Notes: a model not told the origin generated them from the sequence alone. A stretch of 64,000 bases of DNA from Rhynchopus euleeides (GCA_963210315.1 OY723306.1:1178001-1242000); one strand, 5' to 3'; numbered from the stretch's first letter, positions 23,644 to 34,231 are shown. Made by a program: numbers and translations.

Positions 23644-24747
23644 ATGTCCGGGCCACGCCCTGCACACCCCCTCCCGCTGCAAACCACCGCAACTCTAGCG
23701 GGCTTCGAACCCGCCCGCGTGGGATTCGCTGAAGAGAAGCGGCTCCTGCTTGAGGGATCAGCAGCGCGAGATACCGCCACCACCACCACCACCCCCACGA
23801 CCCACACCTCCACACCGGGAATCAGCGGTGACGCCCCGGCGGGGGGAAGCGCGTCAGAGCCAGGCGGTTGTGGTGAGGGGAACAGCTCAGCCTCCGGGTT
23901 CTACGCGGGGCTTGTCCTGAGGCCTGACCTAGCCGCATCCGCACCCGGCACCCCCCGCCCTGCATCTGGGGGTGTGCGGGGTGCGGAGGGGGGTGTGGCG
24001 GGTGTGGCGGCAGCCCATCCTCCACGGAAGAGGAAGCGGGGCACCGCCCGACCCCTCGACACGGCACTGCCGCAACCTGCATCGAAGAGGCGGGTGAGGG
24101 TGGTGGGGGTGGGGGAGGAGGTGGAGGAGGGTGTGGCTCGGCCCCACCAGGGCCCTGTTTCCTTCTGCGATGTGTGCGAGGTGGCGTATCGAGGCACAGC
24201 CAGTCAGCACCACGCCTCGACAGGGCATTCGCTGCGTGCCGTGCGGCGTGGCCTGAAGAGGGGATCGGGAGCGCAGTCCGCCGTGGGGGGTGGGGCACCT
24301 CCGGGTCAGGCCGAACCCCCCGGAGGGAAATTCCCAGGAAATTCTGGGAAAAATCCGCTCGGCAGAGGATCAGGAGGGGTAGGGTCGTGCAGCGCGCCCT
24401 ACCGCAAGGCCTCGGTCGGCTTTGCCATGGCCCGGCGTATGGGCTGGCAGGAGGGGTCTGGCTTGGGGCTGCACGGCACCGGCATGACAGAGCCCATCAA
24501 AACCCGGCGGTGGGACAGGAGGGGGCTTGGGGGCAGCACGGCAGGCCTGCCCATGAGGGTGACGCATGTTGCGAGCCTGGGTGAGGGGGGTGGGGCGAGC
24601 GGCCCCAGCGGCCAAGTCGGTAAGAAGAAGGCTATCTCCTCAAAGGCGGAGTGTCTGAAGGCGGTAGAAAGGGAGGCGCAGCGTCGTGAGCGTGTCAAGC
24701 AGTTGATGCATGGGTGCGGTGACCTTCTCGGGGAGTGTCTGGAGTAG
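23644..24747 (+). CDS. C2H2-type and G-patch domain protein
   Basis: Intronless frame of 367 aa. Residues about 174-196 hold a C2H2-like finger (CDVCEVAYRG, then H and H after the usual spacing). Residues about 255-300 hold a G-patch: VGFAMARRMGWQEGSGLG, then EPIKTRRWDRRGLGG, with the conserved aromatic-x-x-GW and GLG glycines. A basic, Arg/Glu-rich C-terminus (KAVEREAQRRERVKQL) follows. G-patch proteins bind RNA or activate DEAH-box helicases in splicing and ribosome biogenesis. A C2H2-like finger before a G-patch recalls GPANK1-like proteins, but no ankyrin repeats are visible here. The N-terminal 170 residues are low complexity. The start is uncertain: a pyrimidine tract just upstream might be a splice acceptor, so 5' exons may be missing. 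Confidence 0.8.
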   Translation: MSGPRPAHPLPLQTTATLAGFEPARVGFAEEKRLLLEGSAARDTATTTTTPTTHTSTPGISGDAPAGGSASEPGGCGEGNSSASGFYAGLVLRPDLAASAPGTPRPASGGVRGAEGGVAGVAAAHPPRKRKRGTARPLDTALPQPASKRRVRVVGVGEEVEEGVARPHQGPVSFCDVCEVAYRGTASQHHASTGHSLRAVRRGLKRGSGAQSAVGGGAPPGQAEPPGGKFPGNSGKNPLGRGSGGVGSCSAPYRKASVGFAMARRMGWQEGSGLGLHGTGMTEPIKTRRWDRRGLGGSTAGLPMRVTHVASLGEGGGASGPSGQVGKKKAISSKAECLKAVEREAQRRERVKQLMHGCGDLLGECLE

Positions 24748-25136
24748 AGTTGAGGGGGGGGGGGTTGCAAGCAGGGGGGCGTAGCTGCAGGTGTGCGTGT
24801 GTGTGAAAAAGAAATTGTTTGAAAATAGAACATCCCGGAACCCCAGCCCCCCCCCCCCTCCTACCCGCCTCCACGGTGCACTAGTTTGGTAGTTACGAGT
24901 GACCTCAACTAGTGGAGTCGACAACCTCAAACTCGACAACTGCCAGTTGTCGACTCGACAACTGGCACTTGTCGAGTCGACAACTGGCAGTTGTCGACTT
25001 GACAACTCTATACACTGTACTGCAGGAAGAACGCCCAAATATGAAGGGAAAAACGCACAGTTGGGTGTGTGCTTGGGATATGAGGTGTGGTGGCATATCA
25101 GCGCTGGACTTTGTTGCGAATTTCCTTGTCCCCTTC

Positions 25137-26244
25137 TCAAGGATGGTCAGTCTTCATGTGGAGATCGCGTTCACGGACACTACGGAAGGTCTCAAAGCAA
25201 AGTAAGCAACGTTTTGTTGTGAGAGAGCGGGGGTGGTGGGCCAGGTAGTGCTGGCTTTGTCCCTTCAATCTTATTGTTGTGTGACATATTTTGCATTCGA
25301 TTGTGCATGACGAGCAAGGGACATTGCTCCCTGGTCTGTGCTTTGCATCGTAGTGTGCAAACAGAGACGTTTTCTTTGCTGAGGAGTAGTCACAAATAAT
25401 GCATCGAAATTCATGAACCTCCTCCGGGAGAGACTGGGTTTCTTCTTGAGTAGGGGTGGGAGGCACACCCCAAGGTTCCTTGCCACACACACACACGTTC
25501 AGTATGGTTTTCGGTGGTTTTTTCGGATCAATCCAAAAGACACACCCGCTCTGACCTCTCTCTTTGACGTGGTCCGCCAGCCCAGCAGACTCAAGTCTTC
25601 GGTAGAGAGATCCTGTTGCCTTTTCCCAGCTGCCCGCAACAACACATGAACACACATTGAATGCCCCAACGGCGGTCATTAACTTCGGAGTATGTCCTGA
25701 ACCCCCCCAAAGCCCATTCTCGCCCCAACTTTGAAGTTGTTGGATCTCGAAAAGAATGAGGTCGCGCTCCATAGTCCTTTCCGAGGCACAGGCTGAGTAG
25801 ATCTTGCTTCGACCGTTGCCAGCTTCCAAAGCTTAGAGCAATACCTGCAGCTAAGCGGATCCTGGCTGTGAGGTCCCTGCTGCCCGGGTTATAGCCATCA
25901 GCAGTCAGGACAACACGAGGGTGTTCCATGTCGATGCGATGCAGGTGTGTTTCGACAATGTGCTCGAGAGTTTTGAGCAAACTACCCCTCCTTGCCTCGA
26001 CCACTCTCTGGAGGTGCTCTTCATGCTTCCTCACCGTCGCCGGGGAGAGCCCGTGCCTCTCAGGCGCCTTCCCGTGCTCCCGAAACGTCTCTCGAATGCA
26101 TTTCGAGATTTCACCGCACTTCCGGATGGACGTCCCTGCCACAAATCGTGACCTGCGAATACCCTCAGCCATCAAGGACATTTCATCTTGCATTGTCTCT
26201 TCGGAACCATTCCCACCCGGCTCTCCTGTGGTGTGTGTGTGCAT
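25137..26244 (-). CDS. Transposon C protein with three C2H2 zinc fingers
   Basis: Two minus-strand exons, 26244-25845 and 25792-25137, join through a 52-bp intron (GTATTG...CTCAG). The splice connects two frames in phase and gives about 351 aa. The C-terminal 90 residues hold three C2H2 fingers: CIICDYSS...HYDAKH, CKICHTTI...HYLAHH and CLLCFETF...HMKTDH. The N-terminal region is unrecognised and partly charged (EHLQRVVEARRGSLLKTLEH). The stop lies at the inner edge of the left TIR. A DNA-binding accessory protein recognising the subterminal palindromes, by analogy with TNPA of CACTA elements, is the simplest inference. I could not identify a DDE catalytic domain, but cannot exclude one in a diverged form. 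An in-frame ATG about 27 codons downstream is an alternative start. Confidence 0.65.
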
Positions 26245-26397
26245 CCCAACAAAAAAGGCTATGCCTGAGGAACCGGCGGGGGGAGGATGACGTCAAGAGT
26301 GATAACCAAAAAAGGGAAAGTGTCACTGCGATCGTTCTGCACCTTTTCTTCCGTTTGCTTTCATATACGTTGACGCTTCCACACTCACACTGGATCA

Positions 26398-27420
26398 TCA
26401 AATGTCATCCACATCCACCTGCGTTGGGCCTGAGTTAGATTGGCTTGGGCTAGGTGGGGGGGCAGTCTCACTTGCCTCATCGTCCAGTTCCTCTTCTTCA
26501 TCTTCGTCGCCATCCAGCAAGTCTGTAAACTTGCCGGTGTCAGTCGTTGCCTGTATCGACTGTTCGCCGCCAGAATCCACCAGCAGCTGCCTCACAACGA
26601 CGATCCCCTCACGGTCCTTGACCTGCGCAGCGTGACCCGGGTCCAGCAGGTACTTGGAGGGGATGTGCAGGTCCACCTCGTACTCCTTCGCCTCCAAGTC
26701 CTGCGTTGCGCGCAGCCTCCGCAGGGTGAGGCGCAGAATGTGCCCATTCTGGGTCACCTTCTGTACCGTCGACAGCCCAGATTCCACGATGAACTCGTAG
26801 AATCCCCCGACGGTTCTTGGAGCAAAGGTGTTGGCTGCTCCCTGCAACGACGACACGTCTCTCTTCCTTCCTGAGTATTGAGGAAAGATCTTGTCTGCCT
26901 TCGAGGATGCCTTCGTCTTCTGGGGGGCAGCCAGCTTCACCTCTGCGGCGTAGAGCCGGGACATCTTTACGCCCGAGGTGAGGGCGGCGTGCGGGTGCAG
27001 CTTCTGCATCTGCTCCAGTTTCGCCTTGGACTTGGCGGAGGCTGATGGAGATGGTGTGATCCTCACACCAATGAACTCCGTATCCGTCCCCCCCTTGGTG
27101 CGGATGGAGTACCTCTCCAGCTGCGCCTCCTTCGCCGACTTCTCCGACACCGTCCCCCCCTGGTACTCCTTGTACCTGGCCCCCATCGCCGCGCTCACGG
27201 TCCCGTCGTTGCCCTTTATGGGCTTGCCCGTGATCTTCCCGATCAGTGCCTTCAGGGCTGTGTTCGACAGCCGCCCCCCCTCCTCCGGCTCGACGTAGTA
27301 TTCAACAAAAAGTTGAATAAAGCCCGGCTGAGTGGCGGGCTGCTTCGTCGGGGGGGCCGAGCTCGGGGCGGTTTCCTCCGTTCTGCTTCTCTTCGCCGTG
27401 GTTTTGGCAGAGGCAGGCAT
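26398..27420 (-). CDS. Transposon C protein, unknown, acidic C-terminus
   Basis: Intronless frame of 340 aa from ATG at 27420 (MPASAKTT), chosen because the open frame upstream of it is made of TIR sequence. A basic N-terminus (KTTAKRSR) is followed at residues about 35-125 by a compact segment (FIQLFVEYYVEPEEGG...YSIRTKGGTDTEFIGVRI). Its pattern resembles winged-helix modules at the C-terminus of viral and plasmid primases; that comparison is by eye and weak. A Lys-rich linker, a second globular-looking region (about 215-290) and a Glu/Asp-rich tail follow. It lies wholly between the TIRs, in the same orientation as the zinc-finger gene, so it is probably element-encoded. Catalytic role unknown. 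Confidence 0.65.
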   Translation of the reverse strand: MPASAKTTAKRSRTEETAPSSAPPTKQPATQPGFIQLFVEYYVEPEEGGRLSNTALKALIGKITGKPIKGNDGTVSAAMGARYKEYQGGTVSEKSAKEAQLERYSIRTKGGTDTEFIGVRITPSPSASAKSKAKLEQMQKLHPHAALTSGVKMSRLYAAEVKLAAPQKTKASSKADKIFPQYSGRKRDVSSLQGAANTFAPRTVGGFYEFIVESGLSTVQKVTQNGHILRLTLRRLRATQDLEAKEYEVDLHIPSKYLLDPGHAAQVKDREGIVVVRQLLVDSGGEQSIQATTDTGKFTDLLDGDEDEEEELDDEASETAPPPSPSQSNSGPTQVDVDDI

Positions 27421-27933
27421 GATTGATAGCTGTGTGTGTGTGTGTCTGTTGGCGTGTGTGTATCTATTCAACAATGGAGGTAATCTGGTCAGGGCTTGCA
27501 AGACCCTGGTGATGTGGGTTGTGGGAGGGAGAAACGGCACAAGGAAATTCGCAACAAAGTCCAGCGCTGATATGCCACCACACCTCATATCCCAAGCACA
27601 AACCCAACTGTGCGTTTTCCCCTTCATACTTGGGCGTTCTTCCTGCAGTACAGTGTATAGAGTTGTCGAGTCGACAAGTGCCAGTTGTCGACTCGACAAG
27701 TGCCAGTTGTCGAGTCGACAACTGGCACTTGTCGTCAACAACCCAGTCAGTTGTCGAGGTTTCAGTTGTCGACTCCACTAGTGGTTGCCAACACTAGCGC
27801 ACCGTGTCACTCACTGTGAAATGCCCATCTGCCACACTCCACGCCCTCGACAACCCGCACTCCGCACACACTGCCACCCACGCCAGGAGGGGTTGCTGCG
27901 GCACCTGCCCTGCCCTCGGGCCCAAGCGGAGAG

Positions 27934-30198
27934 ATGATGATCTACGCTGGCGCGGCAGCCGTGGGGGCTGTGGTGTTTGTCTACGACTACCCGCTGTGGG
28001 TGTGCGCGCTGCCCCTGCTTGTCGCCGCGATCATGTCGTTCGCGTCGGAGGCGCTGGAGAAGATGTTCTTCGGGTCTGTGAAGACGGTGCCGCCCCCGGT
28101 CGGCAAGAGGACCGCAAGCGTGAAGGCGAAGGATGACGCTGGCAAGCCCCGCATCACTGTCATCTTTGGATCTCAGACAGGCAACGCCGAGCTGTACGCA
28201 AACAACCTGGGTCGTGAGGCGAAGAAGCTCGGGTTTAACGTTCAGGTGCACGACGCGTCGAGCTACGACCAGGAGTCCCTGCATGAGGAGAAGTTTGTCG
28301 TGCTGCTGATGTCCACCTACGGCGAGGGGGAGCCGACAGACACAGCGAAGGACTTCTACGACTGGATGATGTACGAGGACCGTGGCTGTGATATGAACGG
28401 CTTCGAGGAGGTCAACTTTACGGTCTTTGGCCTTGGCGATTCCCAGTATAAGCACTTCTGCCAGATGGGCATCGAGTTCGACAGGCGTCTGGGGGAGCTG
28501 GGTGCGAAGCGTGTGCACACCCTCGGGACAGGCGACATGGATGCCAACATGGAGGAGGACTTCGACAACTGGAAGCAGGACATGTGGCAGAAGGCGACGG
28601 CGAAGTTCGGGCTGGAGGCGCGTGACGAGTTTGCCGACGCGCCGGAGCAGCAGATGGCGATCAAGCGCCACCCCCCGGCGAAGGACGCGCCGAAGCCGTT
28701 CCCCGTCACCAGCTCCACGCTGCCCCCGAGCCAGAAGATCCCCTGCTGGGGGACTATCACCCGCAACGACGAGCTGCTCAACTGCACCGACAACAGGTCC
28801 ACACGGCACATCGAGATCGACTGCACAGGGACCGGCCTCCCGGCCTACGAGGTATGACTATGGCCTAGGCCACGGCACCGTTGGCCTGAGGGTGTGCGAC
28901 TCAGGAGTGGGTCTTTTGTTCACACTTCACCCCCACCACCACCACCACTACCACCACATCCACTCAGGCGGGCGACCACCTGGGCATTCTGCCGTCCAAC
29001 TCCGACGCCACTGTGGATGAGTACATGAAGTTGCTCGAGCCTGAGACGGGGAGCGATATCCTCAGCCTCACGATGACCACCAGCCAGCGGAACCAGCTGC
29101 CCAACAAGGTCGACGTGCGCACAGCACTGAAGTGGTACTTCGACCTGCAGGGTGTGCCGAAGAAGAGCGTGCTGCGCGCCTTCACGCATTTCACCGCCGA
29201 CAAGGCTGAGCAGGACGAGTTCCGCAGCCTCCTCCGCGTGTCCGAAGAGTCTTCTGCGAAGTACCACGTGGCGGTGAAGAAGGCCAGGTATGTCTCGCCG
29301 CAGGGAAGCCACATGGGTCGCTGCCATCACCCCCGCCCCCAAGTGGGGTGCAATACCTAGCAGTGGGGGGCCATCTCCCTCCGACAAAACAATTATAATC
29401 ACAACCGTTGCTATCCCACTGATAGTTTCTCTACATCACGACCCCACCCCACCCTTGCCCCACCACACCCACAGGACCACCGCTGGCTTCCTGCGCATGT
29501 TCCCCTCCACCAAGGTGCCGCTGGACCTCTTCTACGAGATGATGCCCCGTGTCCAGCCTCGCTGGTACTCGATCGCCTCCGACTCGCTCTTCCACGGGAA
29601 GAGCGTCCACCTCTGCCTTGCTGTGTCCGAGGGCGGGCTCTGCAGTGAGTACCTGAAGGACAAGCCTGTGGGCGCCACCGTGCCCTGCTTCATCCGCAAG
29701 TCGACGTTCCACCTCCCGACGCGTGACAAGAAGCGCCCGATGCTGATGATCGGGCCAGGGACAGGTGTGGCTCCCATGATCGGCTTCCTCCACCGCAAGC
29801 TGAAGTGGTCTGAGCAGGGCGCTGAGCTTGGCCCCTGCCGCTTCTACTTCGGGTGCCGCAAGCGCAGCGAGGACTACATCTACAGCGACCTGATGGAGCG
29901 CTGTGCCGACAAGGGCATCATCACGGCCCTGCGTGTCGCCTTCAGCCGTGACCAGGCAGAGAAGGTGTACGTCCAGCACCTCATCGAGCAGGACGCCAAG
30001 GAGATCTGGCAGATCATCAACAGCGACGGCAACATCTACATCTGCGGTGACGCGAAGAACATGGCACGCGCTGTGGAGGAGGCCCTGGTGCAGGTCATGA
30101 CTGGCGAGGGCGGCATGTCCCGTGAGAACGCCGAGGCCCGCCTCAACAAGATGGAGAAGAACCAGCGGTACCTTAAGGATGTGTGGACGTCGCACTGA
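27934..30198 (+). CDS. POR: NADPH-cytochrome P450 reductase
   Basis: Transfers electrons from NADPH through FAD and FMN to microsomal P450s and other haem enzymes at the ER. Exons are 27934-28851, 28968-29287 and 29475-30198 (introns GTATGA...CTCAG and GTATGT...CACAG; phases 0 and 2), giving 653 aa, slightly short for the family (about 680). Residues about 5-38 form the N-terminal membrane anchor. FMN domain: FGSQTGNAE (about 78), STYGEGEPTD (about 127), GLGDSQYKHF (about 166). FAD domain: AGDHLGILPSN and RWYSIASD (about 441). NADPH site: IGPGTGVAP (about 506), FGCRKRSEDY, AFSRDQ and ICGDAKNMA (about 602). The C-terminus VWTSH keeps the Trp that stacks on FAD. All catalytic motifs are intact. 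Transposon C ends 127 bp upstream of the start, and a hAT-like element begins 46 bp after the stop. Confidence 0.95.
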
Positions 30199-30244
30199 GG
30201 ACTGTGATCATGCAAGGGGGAGGGGCGGGTGCGTGCCCCCCCCC

Positions 30245-31108
30245 CAAGGCTGGCAGCAAATTTTTACTGCACTTTACTGCACTTTATTTTACTGCATTTT
30301 ACTGCATTTTATTGTATTTTATTTTCCGGATTTTTGGATAAAGTGCATGGTCCTTAGTGGTGCCTTGGGCTTCGCATACGTACAGCTGGGAGGACCACTA
30401 TGGACAGGCCAAATGCTGGAGTCACACCCACTTTACAGAGGTGCAGCCACGTCTGCAAGTTTGCGGACAGCCGCAAACCCGCAGAAGATGGCAAAAAGTA
30501 CCGCTCCTGCACGGAGGTTCTCCTGAAGGTCACAGGGACGCACCAAGGCTCCGGCAGAGAATGCAGGCCGGGATGGATGTGCCCTGCCTATGTTGGGTCG
30601 GTGGGTTCGCAGGACCTGATCGGTGCGGCCTCCGCCTGGCTTCAGTCCTGCTTTGAGTGCTTTCAGTCCGCTCTGATGTCCAGCCTCCCCGAACGGGATG
30701 GTGAAGAACCCGTACGCCAGAGCTCAGCTGTACAACGTCCGAGGAAGGTGGACTGCCCACCGCACACCGCCGTGCTGGTCCGCCCTGCTGCGCCTGCGGT
30801 GCTGGGGTGCGCCTGCTGCCTGATTGGCCCCGGCACTCGGAAGCAGCATCAAGCATGCCGAACAGCAGCAGGGCGGGCCTGGCGGGGGCACTGCCTTGGT
30901 GGCCTTGTGTTGGCCAGAGTGGGCGGATCAGGGTCCCCTGGCACGGCAGGTCAGCATCCTGCCCACCGTCACGCCGAGCCACCCCTACAACACGCTCTCC
31001 TGCACTTTATTGCACTTTACTGCATTTTACTGCACTTTACTGCATTTTATTGCACTTTATTTTATTTTATGTTTTTTATTTTTAAAATGCAGCATTTGTC
31101 CAGCCTTG
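30245..31108. mobile_element. hAT-like non-autonomous transposon downstream of POR
   Basis: Ends CAAGGCTGG (30245) and CCAGCCTTG (to 31108) lie in C tracts giving an 8-bp CCCCCCCC duplication, although within homopolymers its exact length cannot be fixed. Both subterminal regions are arrays of TTTTACTGCA / CTTTACTGCA. The interior has no recognised gene. Because it starts 46 bp after the POR stop, it may supply 3' UTR or polyadenylation sequence. Confidence 0.7.
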
Positions 31109-32008
31109 CCCCCCCCCCCCCATCCCCCCCCAAAAGAAGACCTGTATGGAGTTGCGTTTGTCCAAACGCCTTCAAAAATACTCGGCGTCAGGGGTTGAGC
31201 ACCACCCTTTCTGGCTTAAATTGTGGACACGACTGCCCTAGTTGTCCCACACGCCAAGGTTTGTTGCCACCTCATGAAAAAGTATCAAAAATTGAATCGG
31301 ATATAGGATGGCGTGCCCAGTTCTCGCGTTGTGTACAGACCCTTTTTTAGGGGGCACTCCGTGACGCCAGTTCGCTAGCCCAAGCTGCAAAAAAAAGGGA
31401 AAAGGGAGAGGTTTCTGATAAAAAGGAGAAGAGAAACGGGGGAAAGGGGAAAGGGCTTGCCATATGGTTACCCCTGTGCTAGTCTCAGCCAAAGGGGTGG
31501 GGGGTGGAGGGGTGGGGGTCGGGGGTCGGGGGTGTTTTCATCTGAAAAAAATTGGCCTTGTTGTGTGGCACTGCCTGTGCCCCTCCTTTGCATCAGGTAG
31601 TTCGTCAGGTAGTGGACGTCGACAATGAAATCCATGCCAGCCTGTGCGGCAGCCTCTCTCTCTCTCTCTCTCTTGCAGCGCCTCGTGAAATTTGTCGACG
31701 ACAAAAAAAATAATATGGCCCCATCATCAGCCCCTCTCTGGGAAGCAAACCGAGAGCAAGAGAAAAAAAAATGACACCTTTGGGGTGTGCGGTTGGTGGG
31801 AGGGCGTGTGTCCACCAGGAAGGGCTTCAAGCCACAACGCCGACCCACACCCGCCTTGTTTACGCTGGGGCGCCTCCCCCTTGCTGTTCGTAAAAGTATG
31901 ACAGCACCCGGCGCGGCACTCTTGCCCTCCCCCTTCCCCCCCCCCCCTCCGGTTCTCGGGCACGCGGGCAGTGTGGCAAGCCCGGTGCCTTTGAGAGACG
32001 ATGCCACC
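31109..32008. other. Intergenic DNA
   Basis: C/G-tract and CT-repeat-rich spacer. Several overlapping ORFs on both strands have no recognisable domain. Confidence 0.5.
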
Positions 32009-32016
32009 CCCCCCTC

Positions 32017-32663
32017 CAATGCTGAGAATAAGGCCAAGTCCCGAGTCCCGAGCTCCAAATCCGTGGCTGGTCTTCACCCTTACAATAGCCCCTTTTCACT
32101 TGAGGTGGGGCCGGAAAAACTTTTTTGCAACCAACGAAACTCATCTCCCAGAGCAAAATGACCCCACCACAGTTCGGAGAATATCCGGAAATCCTAACTC
32201 GGAAATCCAATTTTGGTGTCCCTGGGGGTCCGACCAGGACCCCAGGGACCAAGGGGGCGACCCTCAGTGGGACCCACTCATGATCAAAGTCCTGGACCAG
32301 GTCAGGGCCTGGGTTGGAGCCCAGCCTGTGCAAGTAGGGTCAGGACCTGGGTCATGGCCCCGGGTCTGTCCTGATCAGGATCGAGGTCCTGGTCTGGTGG
32401 GTGACCTAGTCATGAGGTCCCGAGGGTCTGACTCGGTCAGTGTGACCACTGGAGTCACCTCCAGCCTGGCAGCATCATTTCAGGGGTGATGGCAGGCGCC
32501 ACAAGGCCAAAATGACCCCATCACGATCTGCACGGGCTCCAAACATGCAAATGAACCGGGTTTCCGGTCGCCTCACGCCACCCCCTCCCGTACCATGTCC
32601 CAAGTCCGACTGAGAATAACCAAGTCCCAAGTCCCGGACCCTCAAACCTTATTCTCAGCAGTG
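32017..32663. mobile_element. hAT-like non-autonomous transposon (TSD CCCCCCTC)
   Basis: Ends CAATGCTGAGAATAAGG (32017) and CCTTATTCTCAGCAGTG (to 32663) match at 16 of 17 positions. The 8-bp duplication CCCCCCTC lies at 32009-32016 and 32664-32671. Subterminal CAAGTCCCGAGTCCCG-type repeats resemble the CCGACTCCCGACTCCCG repeats of the element at 58644. It is 647 bp and non-coding, and shares an internal block with the element at 14688. Confidence 0.85.
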
Positions 32664-32798
32664 CCCCCCTCCCCGACACGCACACACCCCCCCCCCCTCC
32701 TCATTGCTTCACGTTTAGGGTTTGGTGTTGTCCCCCCGTGTGTACAAAGTTCCGTCGCGTGGCGTTCCCTCTTTTGTGTTAGCTGTGGGGGGGGGGGG

Positions 32799-34015
32799 CA
32801 GTGTTGGATAAATACAGGGGTCTGGCGGGAAAAATACAGACCGTCGAAAAATACATGTATTTTTCGAAAAATACACGAAAAATACATGAAAAATACATGA
32901 AACGTACGCTGCAGGCGTCTCAACCAGTGGCCTCGCTGGGGGTCGGGCAAACCACAAAAAGACGCGGTATGATGCATACCAGGGTCGAATGCACGGCCGC
33001 AGAACGTTTTCCCCCAGCAGAACTGACGAGTCCTGTCGAATTGCACTTCGAGAGGCATCGGATGTTGCTTCCTCAGGTCGCCCTGCTGGACCAAAAACTC
33101 CGTATTCAGGGGATCTTGGATTGCCTTTGAGTACTTGCAAACCTGCAAGCCCGAGGAGAACTTTGCCAGCACGCAGTGTTCAGGAACGTCAGCACAGCTC
33201 GGCTGCGATGAAGTCCCGCGGGCCAAACGCCCGAAGAGCCTCATGTCGGAGCTGGTGTCTATGAAAGAGTCCAGCTCTGACATAACGTCCGAGGAATCGC
33301 TTGCATTTCTGGGTATGAATGGGTGCGATGAACAGTCGCGGACGCTCAAGGACTTGGTCACGAGACAGGCACATGACAGGGGGTCTGGGGCGCGGAGCCC
33401 GAGGCCACGGCAGTGAACAACCTGAAAGTAATCGAAGGCTAGTCCCCACACCGGTTGGTGCTGTATCACATCAGCGGGATGGTCGTTCAGTTGGGACATG
33501 ATGAGGCGCGCTTCGATGAAAGCAAGCACCCAGCTCTGATACACTGCCCATGATGACGTTGAGTCTTCATACGCTGCGGAACATGAAAACCCGGCCGCAA
33601 AAAAGCCCCAAAAGCTGAACCCGCTGTTTCGGTGACCGCGCGCTGGAAGTGGACACTTTCATTTATTGCGCCTGTCTCTGTAAAGTGAGCCATGCTCGTG
33701 CAGGAAGCCGGCAGTCCAGTGGAACCTGAACAGCAGTGCAGTGCAATGGCACCGGAGTGATGGCACTCCCGCACCCGAGGTGTGTGCGGCAGGGGCGTGC
33801 CGCTGTGGTGGCGAGGATTGGTGCAGACAGCCCCGCTGTGCCTGGACTCTGCACCGCTCCCGAGGCAGTGTGCAGCAGATCTCCAGTGCGCCCTACTGTA
33901 GTACAGTGTATTTTTCCCTGTATTTTTCGTATTTTTCCCCCTTGGGAAAAATACGAAAAATACATTGAAAAATACACTGAAAAATACAAAGGAAAAATAC
34001 ACCTTGCCAACACTG
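32799..34015. mobile_element. hAT-like non-autonomous transposon (G-tract target)
   Basis: TIR CAGTGTTGG (32799) and CCAACACTG (to 34015) sit in G tracts on both sides, consistent with an 8-bp GGGGGGGG duplication. GAAAAATACA repeats crowd both subterminal regions (32828-32900 and 33905-34000). A hairpin-repeat copy lies at 33340-33418. The internal ORFs are not recognisable. Confidence 0.8.
33340..33418 (+). repeat. Hairpin repeat, diverged copy
   Basis: Reads CTCAAGGACTTGG, then GACAGGCACATG, GGGGTCTGGGGCGCGGAGCC and GAGGCCACGGCAGTGAAC. It matches the 8771-9032 copies with a shortened stem, and lies inside the 32799-34015 transposon. Confidence 0.7.
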
Positions 34016-34043
34016 GGGGGGGGGTATTCTGGTGCGGTTTTTT

Positions 34044-34231
34044 TTAAGCACACTCGTGTGAGCGGAAAGCGCCCCACCACAGCTGCAACCAAACGTGCTC
34101 TATACACTAACCCCACCCTTCATCAGGCTCAGGGTGTGATCAGTTCAGGGTTTTGTGTGTAGAAGCGTCAACGCAACAAACAAAAGGAAATTCATCAGAG
34201 CGGTTGTAGCTGTGAAGTGATAGGGCGCTTT
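34044..34231. repeat. 188-bp dispersed repeat, copy 1
   Basis: Essentially identical to 61474-61661, in the same orientation 27,430 bp away. Starting about 25 bp in, AAAGCGCCCCACCACAGCTG is inverted relative to the end (GTGATAGGGCGCTTT preceded by AGCTGTGAAG), so it may be a small TIR element or a gene-related relic. No TSD was found. Confidence 0.85.

Larger units (their letters stand above)
24872..27806 (-). mobile_element. CACGGTG-terminus DNA transposon C, coding copy
   Basis: Long TIRs of about 265 bp (24872-25137 and about 27540-27806) begin CACGGTGC(A/G)CTAGT and are flanked by TC/TC (24870-24871, 27807-27808). Each TIR contains an array of CGACAACTGCCAGTTGTCG-type palindromes joined by GTCGAC or CTCGAC, then a 100-bp conserved inner part (ACACTGTACTGCAGGAAGAA and on). 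Between the TIRs lie two minus-strand genes, one with three C2H2 zinc fingers. Termini and TSD length relate it to A and B; the repeat arrays are family specific. Confidence 0.9.

Noticed and set aside
23690..23730. tRNA T-arm-like sequence (GGGCTTCGAACCC)
   Set aside because: No acceptor, D-arm or anticodon arm can be built around it on either strand, and it lies in the open frame of the G-patch gene.
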